Positions 10,514-18,749 of a stretch of 36,289 bases of DNA are shown piece by piece. This DNA comes from an uncultured beta proteobacterium (lineage in GTDB: Bacteria > Pseudomonadota > Gammaproteobacteria > Burkholderiales > Burkholderiaceae_C): positions 1 through 36,289 of the forward strand of contig CAIYWD010000107.1 of the NCBI GenBank assembly GCA_903929815.1. Direction: 5' to 3'. Below the pieces are notes generated by a model that worked only from the letters and a program-made list of their open reading frames with translations, was not told where the DNA came from and searched no databases. The position numbers were made by a program, and so were the translations under genes. The stretch's first letter is position 1; every line of letters starts with the position of its first letter.

Positions 10514-10926
10514 TAAATGGCCATGGAGGGAAAGAAAAATGCTATTTCGACAGCAGCAGTTTCAGGCGCATCCGAACCATGAACGGCGTTGGCATCAATG
10601 GTTTGTGCAAAATCAGCACGGATGGTTCCCTGAGCGGCTTTTTGGGGATCTGTTGCTCCCATTAACTCACGGTTTCTCAAAATGGCATTTTCACCTTCCA
10701 GCACCTGAATCATGATGGGACCGGATGTCATAAAGTCCACCACATCCTCGAAGAACGGACGATCCCGATGCACAGCGTAAAAAGATTGTGCTTCCAAGAC
10801 AGACAAATGGGTCATTTTGGCGGCCACAATTCTCAAGCCAGCCGCTTCAAAACGGGTATAAATCTGACCAATGACATTCTTGGCCACGGCATCAGGTTTG
10901 ATAATGGATAAGGTACGTTCGATCAT
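10504..10926 (-). CDS. ndk: Nucleoside diphosphate kinase
   Basis: Ndk transfers the gamma-phosphate between nucleoside triphosphates and diphosphates through a phospho-histidine. The 140-aa product has the starting [13 protein letters not shown], the fold segment [11 protein letters not shown] and the active-site NAVHGSD. Length matches the family (about 141 aa). The stop lies inside a 12-bp tandem repeat. It follows rluB but is separated from it by a 138-bp MITE, which may have changed its expression within the operon. Confidence 0.97.
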   Translation of the reverse strand: MIERTLSIIKPDAVAKNVIGQIYTRFEAAGLRIVAAKMTHLSVLEAQSFYAVHRDRPFFEDVVDFMTSGPIMIQVLEGENAILRNRELMGATDPQKAAQGTIRADFAQTIDANAVHGSDAPETAAVEIAFFFPSMAIYSR

Positions 10927-10960
10927 TGCAAATTCCCCAGAAGTTAATAAAAAAACAAGT

Positions 10961-11114
10961 CTTTGATCGTAACCGTTTAGACCCCACCATCGTCATTCCC
11001 GCGAAGGCGGGAATCCAGACTGCCTTTGTACCCTGGTAAACCAACATGCACTGAATTCCCGCCTTCGCGGGAATGACGGCATTTGACATGAGGTCTAAAC
11101 GGTTACCTTTGATC
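10961..11114. mobile_element. IS66-type MITE with 8-bp target duplication
   Basis: The element body is 10969-11106 (138 bp). It has perfect 15-bp terminal inverted repeats GTAACCGTTTAGACC and is flanked by the direct repeat CTTTGATC (10961-10968 and 11107-11114), a clear 8-bp target duplication. IS66-family elements are known for ends starting GTAA and 8-bp duplications. Inside are two inverted copies of the widespread palindrome cgtcattcccgcgaaggcgg (10991-11014 and 11055-11078), so a REP-pair-like unit is nested in the MITE. There is no transposase; the 76-aa ORF across it is spurious. Confidence 0.88.
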
Positions 11115-11147
11115 TTAACCATGACGGGTTAAAACATTAAACCATGA

Positions 11148-12299
11148 TTAACGATTTGGTCGGCGTGCATCAAAATACCCTGAAGCACTGCGCCGGCTTT
11201 GCGTTTCTTGCCTTCGTTGCACATAACTGTCAGCACCAATATACCCCAACGAAGTTTTAAGAGGGTCAGGCTGGCCTTTGGGCGCGGGCTTACGTGCCAA
11301 CTTGGACTTGAACTTAGACTTGGACTTGTTTTCGCCTTCACTTCTACCGGCATCACCACGCCCACGCTGTACAGCAACCGGTGATCGCGCCCTTCGTCCA
11401 TCCACATGATGGTCAGTCACCTTTGCAGAAGGTCGATGCGAACGTTCTGCGCCTGCGGCTTGCGTCAACAATGAAATATCACGATCATCTAGCTCCATCC
11501 AGTCACCCCGCTTCAGCCCTCGAGGCAAAACCATGGCACCATAGCGAATGCGAATGAGGCGACTGACGGCATGACCGATGGACTCAAACATGCGTCGAAC
11601 TTCGCGGTTGCGCCCCTCGGCAATCGTGACTTTATACCAGCAGTTAGCGCCTTCGCCGCCCCCTTCTTCAATCGAACCAAACTGCGCCATGCCATCATGG
11701 AGCTTCACACCCTCCAGTAAACGCTTTTTTTCATCTGAACTTAGAGCACCCAGTACGCGCACCGCATACTCGCGCTCCAAACCAAAACGGGGGTGTGTCA
11801 GACGATTGGTTAATTCACCTGAATTACTGAACAAAAGCAAACCCTCTGTATTCAAATCGAGTCGTCCCACAGCCTGCCACTTGCCTTGAGATAACCTGGG
11901 TAATTTGCGAAAAACCGTGGGGCGATTGCGCGGATCATCATGCGTCACGATTTCACCCGCAGGCTTGTGGTAGGCAATCACACGCGTGGCAAGAGGTGCA
12001 ATCCTGATTTGCACAGGTTTGCCGTTAACTTTGACGTGGTCACCCAACTGGATACGTTGGCCAATATGAGCAGGCTCATCATTGACTGAGATGCGCCCTT
12101 GTGCAATAAGTTGCTCCACATTCAATCTCGAACCCACTCCCGCCTGCGCCAACACCTTGTGCAACTTAGGCGAGTCCGACTCTGGAGCCAACACCCTTTT
12201 AAACTCAGCCTCAACAGGCAAAACATCGGTGTCAAAACGACCCGATACCACGTCATCAAAACTTATTTTTTGCATAGGGTTGTGTTCTTTGTTCTTCAT
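11148..12299 (-). CDS. rluB: 23S rRNA pseudouridine synthase RluB
   Basis: RluB isomerises U2605 of 23S rRNA to pseudouridine. The 383-aa protein has an N-terminal S4 RNA-binding domain (about residues 43-90), the catalytic Asp in GRLDLNTEG, and the RsuA/RluB-type motif AEGRNREVRRMFE. The C-terminal 90 residues are basic and low in complexity (KSKSKFKSKLARK), a disordered RNA-contacting tail common in this group. ATG 12299 overlaps the stop of an unassigned 83-aa ORF by four bases; the ATG at 12275 (MQKISFDDVV) is an alternative start. scpB, often upstream in relatives, is not recognisable here. Confidence 0.93.
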   Translation of the reverse strand: MKNKEHNPMQKISFDDVVSGRFDTDVLPVEAEFKRVLAPESDSPKLHKVLAQAGVGSRLNVEQLIAQGRISVNDEPAHIGQRIQLGDHVKVNGKPVQIRIAPLATRVIAYHKPAGEIVTHDDPRNRPTVFRKLPRLSQGKWQAVGRLDLNTEGLLLFSNSGELTNRLTHPRFGLEREYAVRVLGALSSDEKKRLLEGVKLHDGMAQFGSIEEGGGEGANCWYKVTIAEGRNREVRRMFESIGHAVSRLIRIRYGAMVLPRGLKRGDWMELDDRDISLLTQAAGAERSHRPSAKVTDHHVDGRRARSPVAVQRGRGDAGRSEGENKSKSKFKSKLARKPAPKGQPDPLKTSLGYIGADSYVQRRQETQSRRSASGYFDARRPNR

Positions 12300-12547
12300 A
12301 TTGATGTGCTCACAACTGTCACTGATGGCGTGACCATGCCATCATCTGCGGGCAATACACCCGAAATATCAGACGATCTAGGCACTGACTCCATCGCAGG
12401 CCATAGAGTCAACGAGACCCATCCCAAATCATCCAGAGACTGGCTCCAGTTTCTGTTATCCAGGATTTTTACAGAGAACTGAGTTTCCAAAAAAACACCG
12501 CAGGGTGTTGGGTAAAAATCAGACAATTGCGCCAGGAAGCTGTGCAT
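12296..12547 (-). other. Unassigned 83-aa ORF in the rluD-rluB gap, doubtful
   Basis: This ORF fills most of the 291-bp gap between rluD and rluB and its TGA overlaps the rluB ATG (ATGA), which is what a real coupled gene would show. Against it, a terminator hairpin lies within its 5' part, there is no visible Shine-Dalgarno, and the predicted protein resembles nothing I know. It could be the remnant of a gene, a very small true gene, or chance. Otherwise the gap holds only the terminator. Confidence 0.25.
12488..12510 (-). terminator. Rho-independent terminator downstream of rluD
   Basis: Read on the minus strand, AACACC-ctgc-GGTGTT forms a six-pair stem with a four-base loop and is followed by a run of T (forward strand aaaaaaacaccgcagggtgtt). 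It lies about 80 bp past the rluD stop and separates rluD from the rluB operon. Confidence 0.75.
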
Positions 12548-12590
12548 GGTAGCGCAAAAAACCGTTCAAAAACACGTGGGACTGACGCAA

Positions 12591-13607
12591 TCAAATCTGA
12601 TTAACATTGTAATTGAGCCTCCAATCATCCAAAGCACCAACCATATCTGACGGCAAATCAGCCCGAAACACCATGCCTTGTTGACTCACAGGATGCACAA
12701 AAGCTAACCGATATGCATGCAGTGCTTGTCGATGCATCCCTGCTGTCAAATGCCCACCGTACAAAGTATCACCCACCAGCGGGTGCTTAATGCTGGCCAG
12801 ATGAACGCGTATTTGATGCGTTCTGCCTGTATGCAAAGTGCATTGCACCATGCAACCATTGTCACTGCTTTGCAAATGCAAAATATCGGTTCTGGCCGCT
12901 TTGGCCGCATGGCGCGCTTCGTCAAGCACTGCCATACGCAAACGATGGACTGGGTCACGGCCAATGGGGGCATCAATCACACGCTGCACTGGCCCGTGCC
13001 ATACTCCATGAGCCAGTGCTACGTACTGGCGTTTCACTTCCCTGGCAGCCATCGCTTGCACCAGTGCATCCATCACACTGCGTTGGCGTGCCACCACCAT
13101 CAAGCCGCTGGTGTCTTTGTCAAGACGATGCACAATGCCCGCCCTAGGCAAGGCAAAAGCATGGTCATCCAACCCCAGCAAGGCATTCATCAAAGTGCCG
13201 CTCCAGTGTCCTGGTGCCGGATGCACCACCAGTCCGGCGGGTTTGTTAATGACCAGCAAATGGTCGTCTGCATAAACTACATCCAGTGCCAACTGCTCGG
13301 CCTTGAAGGCTTGCGTTTGTGGTGTGGGTCGCAATTCAATACAGATTTGGTCAGACATTTTGACCCTGTAGGCTGCCTTGGAAAAGGGTTTACCATTCAG
13401 GCATACTGCACCCGATTCCATCAATTGCTGCAAGTAATTGCGTGAAAACTCTGGAACTAACCCCACCAAAACATGGTCAAGCCGCCACCCGTGATGCACT
13501 GCCTGTAACACCAAGGTGCGCTTTTGCGTGTCAGTACCAGTCCCAAGCAAGTGGAATGGATCGTCAAATTCGGATGTGCCCGATATAATTTGCCCAGAAT
13601 TTTTCAA
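12591..13607 (-). CDS. rluD: 23S rRNA pseudouridine synthase RluD
   Basis: RluD makes pseudouridines 1911, 1915 and 1917 in helix 69 of 23S rRNA. The 338-aa product has an N-terminal S4-like part (LDHVLVGLVPEFSRNYLQQL), the catalytic motif HRLDKDTSG and the C-terminal HTGRTHQIRVHL and LYGG segments. The first codon in the track is TTG (13607), with aggg seven to eight bases before it. If correct, the start codons of rluD and bamD are only 14 bp apart and the bamD promoter lies inside rluD. A start further inside (TTG/GTG near MKN+20 to +34) cannot be excluded. Divergence from bamD is the usual arrangement. Confidence 0.93.
   Translation of the reverse strand: MKNSGQIISGTSEFDDPFHLLGTGTDTQKRTLVLQAVHHGWRLDHVLVGLVPEFSRNYLQQLMESGAVCLNGKPFSKAAYRVKMSDQICIELRPTPQTQAFKAEQLALDVVYADDHLLVINKPAGLVVHPAPGHWSGTLMNALLGLDDHAFALPRAGIVHRLDKDTSGLMVVARQRSVMDALVQAMAAREVKRQYVALAHGVWHGPVQRVIDAPIGRDPVHRLRMAVLDEARHAAKAARTDILHLQSSDNGCMVQCTLHTGRTHQIRVHLASIKHPLVGDTLYGGHLTAGMHRQALHAYRLAFVHPVSQQGMVFRADLPSDMVGALDDWRLNYNVNQI
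13561..13589 (+). promoter_or_regulatory. Sigma70-type promoter for bamD
   Basis: TATAAT at 13584-13589 is a perfect -10 box. tcgtca at 13561-13566 matches TTGACA at four of six positions with 17-bp spacing. The promoter is 33 bp upstream of the bamD ATG and lies within the first codons called for rluD. Confidence 0.65.
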
Positions 13608-13621
13608 GGAAGTTACCCTGC

Positions 13622-14422
13622 ATGATAAGTGCCAAATTATCCATTGCCCACGTTTGCATCCTGTTTTCTAGTGTGTTGTTGTTGAGCGCGTGTTCCTCTG
13701 CACCCAAAGACCCCACGGCGCACATGACACCCAATCAGATTTACGCTGAAGCCAAGGAGGAGTTGAACGCCGGTGCCTACGACAAAGCCATCCCCCTGCT
13801 TGAAAAACTTGATGGCCGTGCAGCAGGCACGCCACTGGCGCAACAAGCTCAACTGGACAAAGCTTACGCACATTACAAAGCCAGCGAACCCATTCTTGCC
13901 GTTGCCACCCTTGATCGGTTCATGAAATTGCATCCCGCCAGCCCTGTACTTGACTACGCGCTCTACCTCAAAGGCATTGTCAACTTCAACGACGATTTAG
14001 GCTTGTTTTCTGGCATTACCCGCCAGGATTTATCGGAGCGCGATCAAAAATCTGCCAAAGATTCTTACGAGGCACTCAAAGAACTGGTCAGTCGTTTTCC
14101 TGACTCCCGCTACGCCTCTGATGCAGCCCAGCGCATGCACTACATCGTCAACTTGCTGGCCCAGTCAGAAGTTCATGTGGCACGCTACTACTATCAGCGC
14201 GGTGCATACCTGGCAGCCGTCAACAGGGCGCAAACGGTCATTGTTGACTACCAGGGCGCTCCAGCATTGGCCGAAGCGTTGAAAATTATGGTCAGTTCCT
14301 ACAACGCACTGGGCATGATCCAACTGCGCGACGACACACAGCGCGTCCTGGAAAAAAACTACTCTGATAAACAGGGCAATGACATCAGACCAAGTCAAAA
14401 TCCTTGGTGGAAATTATGGTAA
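13622..14422 (+). CDS. bamD: Outer-membrane assembly lipoprotein BamD (ComL)
   Basis: BamD is the essential TPR lipoprotein of the BAM complex. The 266-aa product has a signal peptide ending in lipobox LLSAC, then TPR-like repeats (AKEELNAGAYDKAIPLLEKL, AYAHYKASEPILAVATLDRF, ARYYYQRGAYLAAVNRAQTV), ending in WWKLW, close to the usual length. Caagga precedes the ATG by eleven bases. With BamB in the operon to the left, two of the BAM lipoproteins are in this window. The gene is followed after four bases by a PP2C phosphatase gene. Confidence 0.96.
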   Translation: MISAKLSIAHVCILFSSVLLLSACSSAPKDPTAHMTPNQIYAEAKEELNAGAYDKAIPLLEKLDGRAAGTPLAQQAQLDKAYAHYKASEPILAVATLDRFMKLHPASPVLDYALYLKGIVNFNDDLGLFSGITRQDLSERDQKSAKDSYEALKELVSRFPDSRYASDAAQRMHYIVNLLAQSEVHVARYYYQRGAYLAAVNRAQTVIVDYQGAPALAEALKIMVSSYNALGMIQLRDDTQRVLEKNYSDKQGNDIRPSQNPWWKLW

Positions 14423-14426
14423 CTGG

Positions 14427-15191
14427 ATGATTGCCAAAGGCTACCGACTCACCGCTTCGACGGGTCTTCACAAGGGTGATCGTGACTATCAGCAAGATCA
14501 GGTGGTCGTGCTGAGTCACACGCGCTGCAAGGGTTGCGTCATGGCAGTTTTGGCAGATGGCATGGGCGGACGCAGTGGCGGACGCAAGGCATCAGACCAA
14601 GTTATGCTGACAGCACAGCAGTTGTTTGAACGTTATGCACCTGAAACAGATGACCCTTTGGCCATGCTCAAACAACTGCTTGAAGATGCCCACACTGTGA
14701 TCAAACTCACAGCTATCTCAGCAGAGCAAGAACCTCACAGTACGCTGGTGGCGTTTTTAATCAATCCTGGTGGAGATTGCTATTGGGTTCATGCCGGTGA
14801 CTCTCGCATTTATCACTTTCATGGAACCAAGTTGGTCAAACGCACCATGGATCATTCTTACGTGCAGTTACTGATCAACCGCGGTGAAATTACCGAGGAA
14901 GAAGCCAACTTTCACCCCAAATCAAATATTTTGATGGGTTGCCTGGGCACTGACAAGCCCCCTCCCATGGACACCCACTTCATTCAACATTTATGCGCCG
15001 GAGACAGCTTGTTAGCATGTAGCGACGGCGTGTGGCACTACTTTAACAACCAGGAGCTAGGTTCGGTGCTCAATACCTTGTCAGCACGCGAAGCCACTGA
15101 ATTTTTGATCCAGAAAGCAAGAGACAGGGCCAAAGGCAGCGGTGATAACTTGTCTTTGGTCATCGTCAAACTTGAGCCACTTGACAGTTAG
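14427..15191 (+). CDS. PP2C-type Ser/Thr protein phosphatase
   Basis: A single-domain PP2C metal-dependent phosphatase of 254 aa. Diagnostic motifs are GDRDYQQDQ, VLADGMGGRSGG, HAGDSRIYHF, LLACSDGVW and the terminal GDNLSLVIVK; the Asp residues bind the Mn/Mg pair. ATG 14427, four bases after the bamD stop, is chosen; the track start (14379) would overlap bamD by 44 bases. The role is probably reversal of Ser/Thr phosphorylation, but no kinase lies in the window. The TAG stop is the first three bases of a TAGGATM heptamer array. Confidence 0.9.
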   Translation: MIAKGYRLTASTGLHKGDRDYQQDQVVVLSHTRCKGCVMAVLADGMGGRSGGRKASDQVMLTAQQLFERYAPETDDPLAMLKQLLEDAHTVIKLTAISAEQEPHSTLVAFLINPGGDCYWVHAGDSRIYHFHGTKLVKRTMDHSYVQLLINRGEITEEEANFHPKSNILMGCLGTDKPPPMDTHFIQHLCAGDSLLACSDGVWHYFNNQELGSVLNTLSAREATEFLIQKARDRAKGSGDNLSLVIVKLEPLDS

Positions 15192-15236
15192 GATCTAGGA
15201 TTTAGGATATAGGATATAGGATATGGTTAATAATAA
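15189..15236. repeat. Five-unit TAGGATA heptamer array joined to a MITE-like end
   Basis: Units TAGGATC, TAGGATT, TAGGATA, TAGGATA and TAGGATA run from 15189 to 15223. The last leads into tggttaataataattttt, which matches the terminal sequence of the 361-519 repeat. The array starts on the stop codon of the PP2C gene. The rest of 15237-15370 is AT-rich with no supported gene. Confidence 0.75.
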
Positions 15237-15370
15237 TTTTTCTATCTAAAAAATTTCAAAAAACGTAGCAAACAATGCAGTACCAGAGCGCGTTATAACC
15301 GAATTTGGTACAATTTTTGACGTAGAAAACTTTTCGTTTTTTGAAATGGGCGAACGATCAGCAATCTGGT

Positions 15371-15889
15371 TTATCGTCCAAAAAAACAACTGCCATGGCG
15401 TTTGCGAAAGTCGCTGGGCAATTCAGGGTTGGGCTGCGCAAAAACACCCAGCCTTTTTGCTCTGGCTTGTGTTTCTTGCACCGCATACGCGCCAATTTTG
15501 CCGTGCCAACGGCCGGCCCATGCCTGCCCCTGTTGCACCATTCGGGCATTCACGTTTTGCCCATCCGCATAAACCTGAGCTAAATCACGACCATAAATGT
15601 CCTGAAATTTAACGGTCACACGCAATCGACGACCCTGCACCCATTGCCGCAAAGCCTCTCTTGAGACCACGCCACCTGATTGACACAACTCAGGGGCATC
15701 CATGTCCAGAAGGCGCAGCTTGCGAGTGCTTTGCGAATTATCCTGGCGCACCCAAAGCGTGTCGCCATCGCTCACACGGGTAGCCCACGCAAAATAGGTG
15801 TCAGCAATAACCCACCCGGGCCAACACACACAAAAGTACAACACCCAACGCCCCATTCTCTCAAACTGATTTAATAACAAGTCATTCAT
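15371..15889 (-). CDS. Secreted thermonuclease-like protein (SNase domain)
   Basis: A staphylococcal-nuclease-fold protein of 172 aa. SNase landmarks are GDTLWV, LRLLDMDAPE (with catalytic-type Arg and Glu), YGRDLAQVYADG (second catalytic Arg) and NARMVQQGQAW. A hydrophobic N terminus (WVLYFCVCWPGWVIA) suggests export. The start could be ATG 15889 or ATG 15856; the latter gives a compact signal peptide and has gagag just upstream. It would hydrolyse DNA or RNA in the periplasm or outside the cell. It converges on the PP2C gene and is divergent from the diguanylate cyclase. Confidence 0.85.
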   Translation of the reverse strand: MNDLLLNQFERMGRWVLYFCVCWPGWVIADTYFAWATRVSDGDTLWVRQDNSQSTRKLRLLDMDAPELCQSGGVVSREALRQWVQGRRLRVTVKFQDIYGRDLAQVYADGQNVNARMVQQGQAWAGRWHGKIGAYAVQETQARAKRLGVFAQPNPELPSDFRKRHGSCFFGR

Positions 15890-16011
15890 GGCGTGATCAT
15901 AGACAGGTAGAAGACAGCAAAATGCCCATTTGATTGCAGCATCATTTTCAAAATGAACCTGTTAGACTCATTGAATCAAATTTCTCCACGGTCGCTATCA
16001 CACTGCCCCCA

Positions 16012-16779
16012 ATGATTGATTTACACCAATTGCGCCTTGATGACGCGCTGGCGTTGCTCAAGCATGGCACTTGTACACTACCTTCAGCGTCTGAAACTCC
16101 CGACGTTTACCTTCAGTCGGTCATTGACGGGTTGTGCGAGTTGTCCTTGAAAGACCCCTTGACAGGCTTGGCCAATCGTCGCTGTTTTCAAGATACATTG
16201 TCCCGCGAAATTGAATCGATCACCCGATCCGGTGAGCCTTCCCTTTTGCTCATGCTTGACATTGACCGTTTCAAGTCCGTCAATGACACTTATGGTCACC
16301 CTGTGGGCGATGTGGTGTTGCGTGAGGTCGCCCACACCCTTTCCAAATGTGTGCGCCCCATGGATGCTGTGGCACGTTTTGGCGGCGAAGAGTTTGTCAT
16401 CATTTTGCCAAGTTGCCAGGGACATTATGGCCAGCAAGTCGCCGAACGTATCCGAGAGTCCATTGCAACCATGAGCATCACACTAGGCGGTGGCGACATG
16501 CTGAAAACCACCATCAGCATTGGAGGTGCTTTTGCACCACGCTGGGTTCGATCAACACCCGAGCTTTGGTTGGCCCGTGCAGATGTTGAGTTGTACCGCG
16601 CCAAGTCTGAAGGCCGCAATCGTGTTTGCATTGAACATCAACCCCTGTTGTCAGTCAGTGCTGAAGAAAAAAGTTTATTGTTTGGAACACTCGCGTTGGG
16701 TGATCCTGTTTGGTTAAACAGCATGTCAACAGATTCTTCAAGCACGTTATCAGGTAGCGCAATAACAAGAGTAAATTAA
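16012..16779 (+). CDS. GGDEF diguanylate cyclase with intact inhibitory site
   Basis: It makes cyclic di-GMP from two GTP. The C-terminal GGDEF domain has DPLTGLANRR, DIDRFKSVND, a GGEEF active-site motif and, five residues upstream, RPMD, an intact RxxD product-inhibition site. The short N terminus has no membrane helix or recognised sensor domain. The track start (15934) is TTG; ATG 16012 (MIDLHQLRLDD) is preferred, giving 255 aa. The stop codon touches the next ATG (taaATG), so it is coupled to the FlhG/MinD-like gene, tying c-di-GMP to flagellum or pole placement. Confidence 0.92.
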   Translation: MIDLHQLRLDDALALLKHGTCTLPSASETPDVYLQSVIDGLCELSLKDPLTGLANRRCFQDTLSREIESITRSGEPSLLLMLDIDRFKSVNDTYGHPVGDVVLREVAHTLSKCVRPMDAVARFGGEEFVIILPSCQGHYGQQVAERIRESIATMSITLGGGDMLKTTISIGGAFAPRWVRSTPELWLARADVELYRAKSEGRNRVCIEHQPLLSVSAEEKSLLFGTLALGDPVWLNSMSTDSSSTLSGSAITRVN

Positions 16780-17616
16780 ATGAGCGACATCCTGACTTCC
16801 TCGCCACGATCACCTGCCGTGCCTGTCGTCCCCCTTAAACCCTTGGGCAAGGTGGTTGCTGTTACTAGCGGCAAGGGTGGCGTGGGCAAAACCTTTGTCT
16901 CTGCCAATTTAGCAGCATCTTTGGCCAAACGCGGCCAAAAAATCCTGGTGCTTGATGCTGATTTGGGGCTGGCCAATCTTGATGTCGTGCTGAACCTTTA
17001 CCCCAAAATTACCTTGCACGATGTCTTTACCGGCAAAGCCAAGCTCGAAGAAGCCATTGTTCGCGCCCCGGGTGGTTTTTCGGTATTGCTGGCAGGTTCG
17101 GGCATGGTTGAATACTCGCGTTTGACCCCCAATGTGCGTGAAGATTTTCTGCACATTATTTCAAGTTTGCTTCCCCTCTACGACATTGTGTTGCTTGACA
17201 CAGGTGCCGGCATTTCTGATGTGGTGTTGTTTGCAGTCTCGCTGGCCTCTGAGGTCATTGTGGTGGCCACCCCAGAGCCTACGTCTTTGACCGACGCTTA
17301 CGCCACCATCAAGGTTTTGGTGGGTGAGCAACAGCGCCGCGTCATTCGCATGGTGATTAACCAAACCAACCGCATGGGAGATGGTCGTGCCATCACCACA
17401 CAGTTGCAACAGGTGTTAGACCGGTTTGTGGTCTCCAAACCCGGTGAAAAAGTGCGATTGGTTCACATGGGCGACATTCCATCAGACTTGTCGGTGCGCC
17501 AGGCCATCATGAAACGCCAGTTGCTCATTCAGTCCATGCCCGGCTGCCCTGCTGCGTTGGCACTGGCTCAACTGGCAGCCAAATTGCAAGAGTCGCTCAT
17601 CACCCAGCCCAGATAG
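16780..17616 (+). CDS. flhG: FlhG/FleN-like MinD-family ATPase
   Basis: A deviant-Walker ATPase of 278 aa with P-loop KGGVGKTF, the switch segment VLDADLGLANLDVVL and DTGAGISD. FlhG/FleN proteins control flagellar number and placement, opposing FlhF; other MinD/ParA paralogues of similar length act in pilus or chemoreceptor positioning. A C-terminal amphipathic membrane-targeting helix is not obvious. flhF, the usual partner, is not in the window, so the symbol is a best guess. The N terminus is Pro-rich (SPRSPAVPVVPLKP), lacking the DQA motif known for FlhG activation of FlrA/FleQ. Confidence 0.75.
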   Translation: MSDILTSSPRSPAVPVVPLKPLGKVVAVTSGKGGVGKTFVSANLAASLAKRGQKILVLDADLGLANLDVVLNLYPKITLHDVFTGKAKLEEAIVRAPGGFSVLLAGSGMVEYSRLTPNVREDFLHIISSLLPLYDIVLLDTGAGISDVVLFAVSLASEVIVVATPEPTSLTDAYATIKVLVGEQQRRVIRMVINQTNRMGDGRAITTQLQQVLDRFVVSKPGEKVRLVHMGDIPSDLSVRQAIMKRQLLIQSMPGCPAALALAQLAAKLQESLITQPR

Positions 17617-17676
17617 ACATGTGAATCAGTGTGCAATGAACCTGCCATCAAGTCACTCAGATGCACACCAAAATAG

Positions 17677-17727
17677 CCTGTAACGCCCGTCCCTCTTGCG
17701 TAGTTAGCTATGAAATTTATATCATTT
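17677..17727. repeat. Dispersed intergenic repeat TAACGCCCGTCC..., copy 1
   Basis: cctgtaacgcccgtccctcttgcgt is followed by tagttagctatgaaat. It matches copies at 27813 and 31953. It lies in the 167-bp convergent gap between the flhG-like gene and lpxC, where it could serve as a bidirectional transcription stop. No gene is in this gap. Confidence 0.7.
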
Positions 17728-17783
17728 TGTTGTCAGCCACTGTGAGCAGCTCACGTTTCTCAAGCCACCCACTTGAATGCCTT

Positions 17784-18707
17784 CTACCAAGCCCGTGCCA
17801 ATGACGCAAAGCCGGCAGGTGCGAGTCTTTCATCATCGAAAGTCACCACGTCCCAAGCATTTTGGCGTTCCAGTAGTTCGCGCAGCAACAGGTTGTTGAG
17901 CGCATGGCCTGAGCGAAAGGCACTGTAGTCAGCCAACAAAGGCTTGCCCAACAAATACAAATCGCCCATGGCATCGAGAATTTTGTGCTTGACGAACTCA
18001 TCGTTATAACGCAGACCACCCGCATTGAGCACTTTATAGTCATCCATCACAATGGCATTGTCCATGCCGCCCCCCAACGCCAAACCATTGGCGCGCATCA
18101 ATTCCACATCTTTGGTAAACCCAAACGTGCGGGCGCGGGCAATGTCTTTGGAATACGAGCCGGTACTCATGTCAAACGACACTCGCTGCCCCGTCAAGTC
18201 CACGGCGGGATGACTGAAATCAATTTCAAAGCTGAGCCTGTAGCCGTGGTAGGGCGACAGGCGTGCCCATTTTTCAGAATCACCCTGACCCTGATGCACC
18301 TCCACAGGTTCAAGCAACCTGACAAAACGACGCGGTGCATTTTGAAGTTCAATGCCTGCGCTTTGCAACAAAAACACAAACGAGGCTGCCGAGCCATCCA
18401 GAATGGGCAATTCTTGTGCGGTGACATCAACATACAGGTTATCGATTCCTAAACCAGCACAGGCAGACATCAGGTGCTCTACCGTATGAACCTTGACGTT
18501 GCCTTTGGAAAGGGTAGATGCCATGCGCGTATCAGTCACGGCCAAGGCAGAGACTGCAATATCCACAGGATCGGGCAAATCGACACGACGAAACACAATG
18601 CCAGTATCAGGCTGCGCCGGTCGCAAGGTCATTTCAACCCGCTGTCCACTGTGCAGGCCAACGCTCACGGCGCGTGTCAAGGATTTAAGGGTTCTTTGTT
18701 GAAGCAC
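17784..18707 (-). CDS. lpxC: UDP-3-O-acyl-N-acetylglucosamine deacetylase LpxC
   Basis: LpxC is the zinc enzyme for the committed step of lipid A synthesis. The 307-aa product begins [21 protein letters not shown] and shows the zinc ligands [16 protein letters not shown] (His and Asp), and the catalytic His in FRSGHALNN. The start codon is GTG (18707). It lies 42 bp downstream of pdxA, not in the ftsZ cell-division cluster where lpxC is often found in relatives. Confidence 0.97.
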   Translation of the reverse strand: MLQQRTLKSLTRAVSVGLHSGQRVEMTLRPAQPDTGIVFRRVDLPDPVDIAVSALAVTDTRMASTLSKGNVKVHTVEHLMSACAGLGIDNLYVDVTAQELPILDGSAASFVFLLQSAGIELQNAPRRFVRLLEPVEVHQGQGDSEKWARLSPYHGYRLSFEIDFSHPAVDLTGQRVSFDMSTGSYSKDIARARTFGFTKDVELMRANGLALGGGMDNAIVMDDYKVLNAGGLRYNDEFVKHKILDAMGDLYLLGKPLLADYSAFRSGHALNNLLLRELLERQNAWDVVTFDDERLAPAGFASLARAW

Positions 18708-18749
18708 GTGGAGATTTTACTGATGCACTGCAGTGTCATTTGGGCTGAA

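Noticed and set aside
10461-10715. 84-aa plus-strand ORF with [10 protein letters not shown]
   Set aside because: It is the 12-bp tandem repeat read in one frame, opposite ndk.
10892-11122. 76-aa ORF with VIPAKAGIQ and WIPAFAGMT peptides
   Set aside because: It is a translation of the inverted repeats of the IS66-type MITE; such ORFs are frequent false annotations.
12717-13445. 242-aa plus-strand ORF opposite rluD
   Set aside because: Antisense shadow; rluD carries full family motifs in this stretch.
15286-15314. Possible promoter TACAAT at 15309
   Set aside because: The -35 is poor and it would point into the antisense strand of the nuclease gene.
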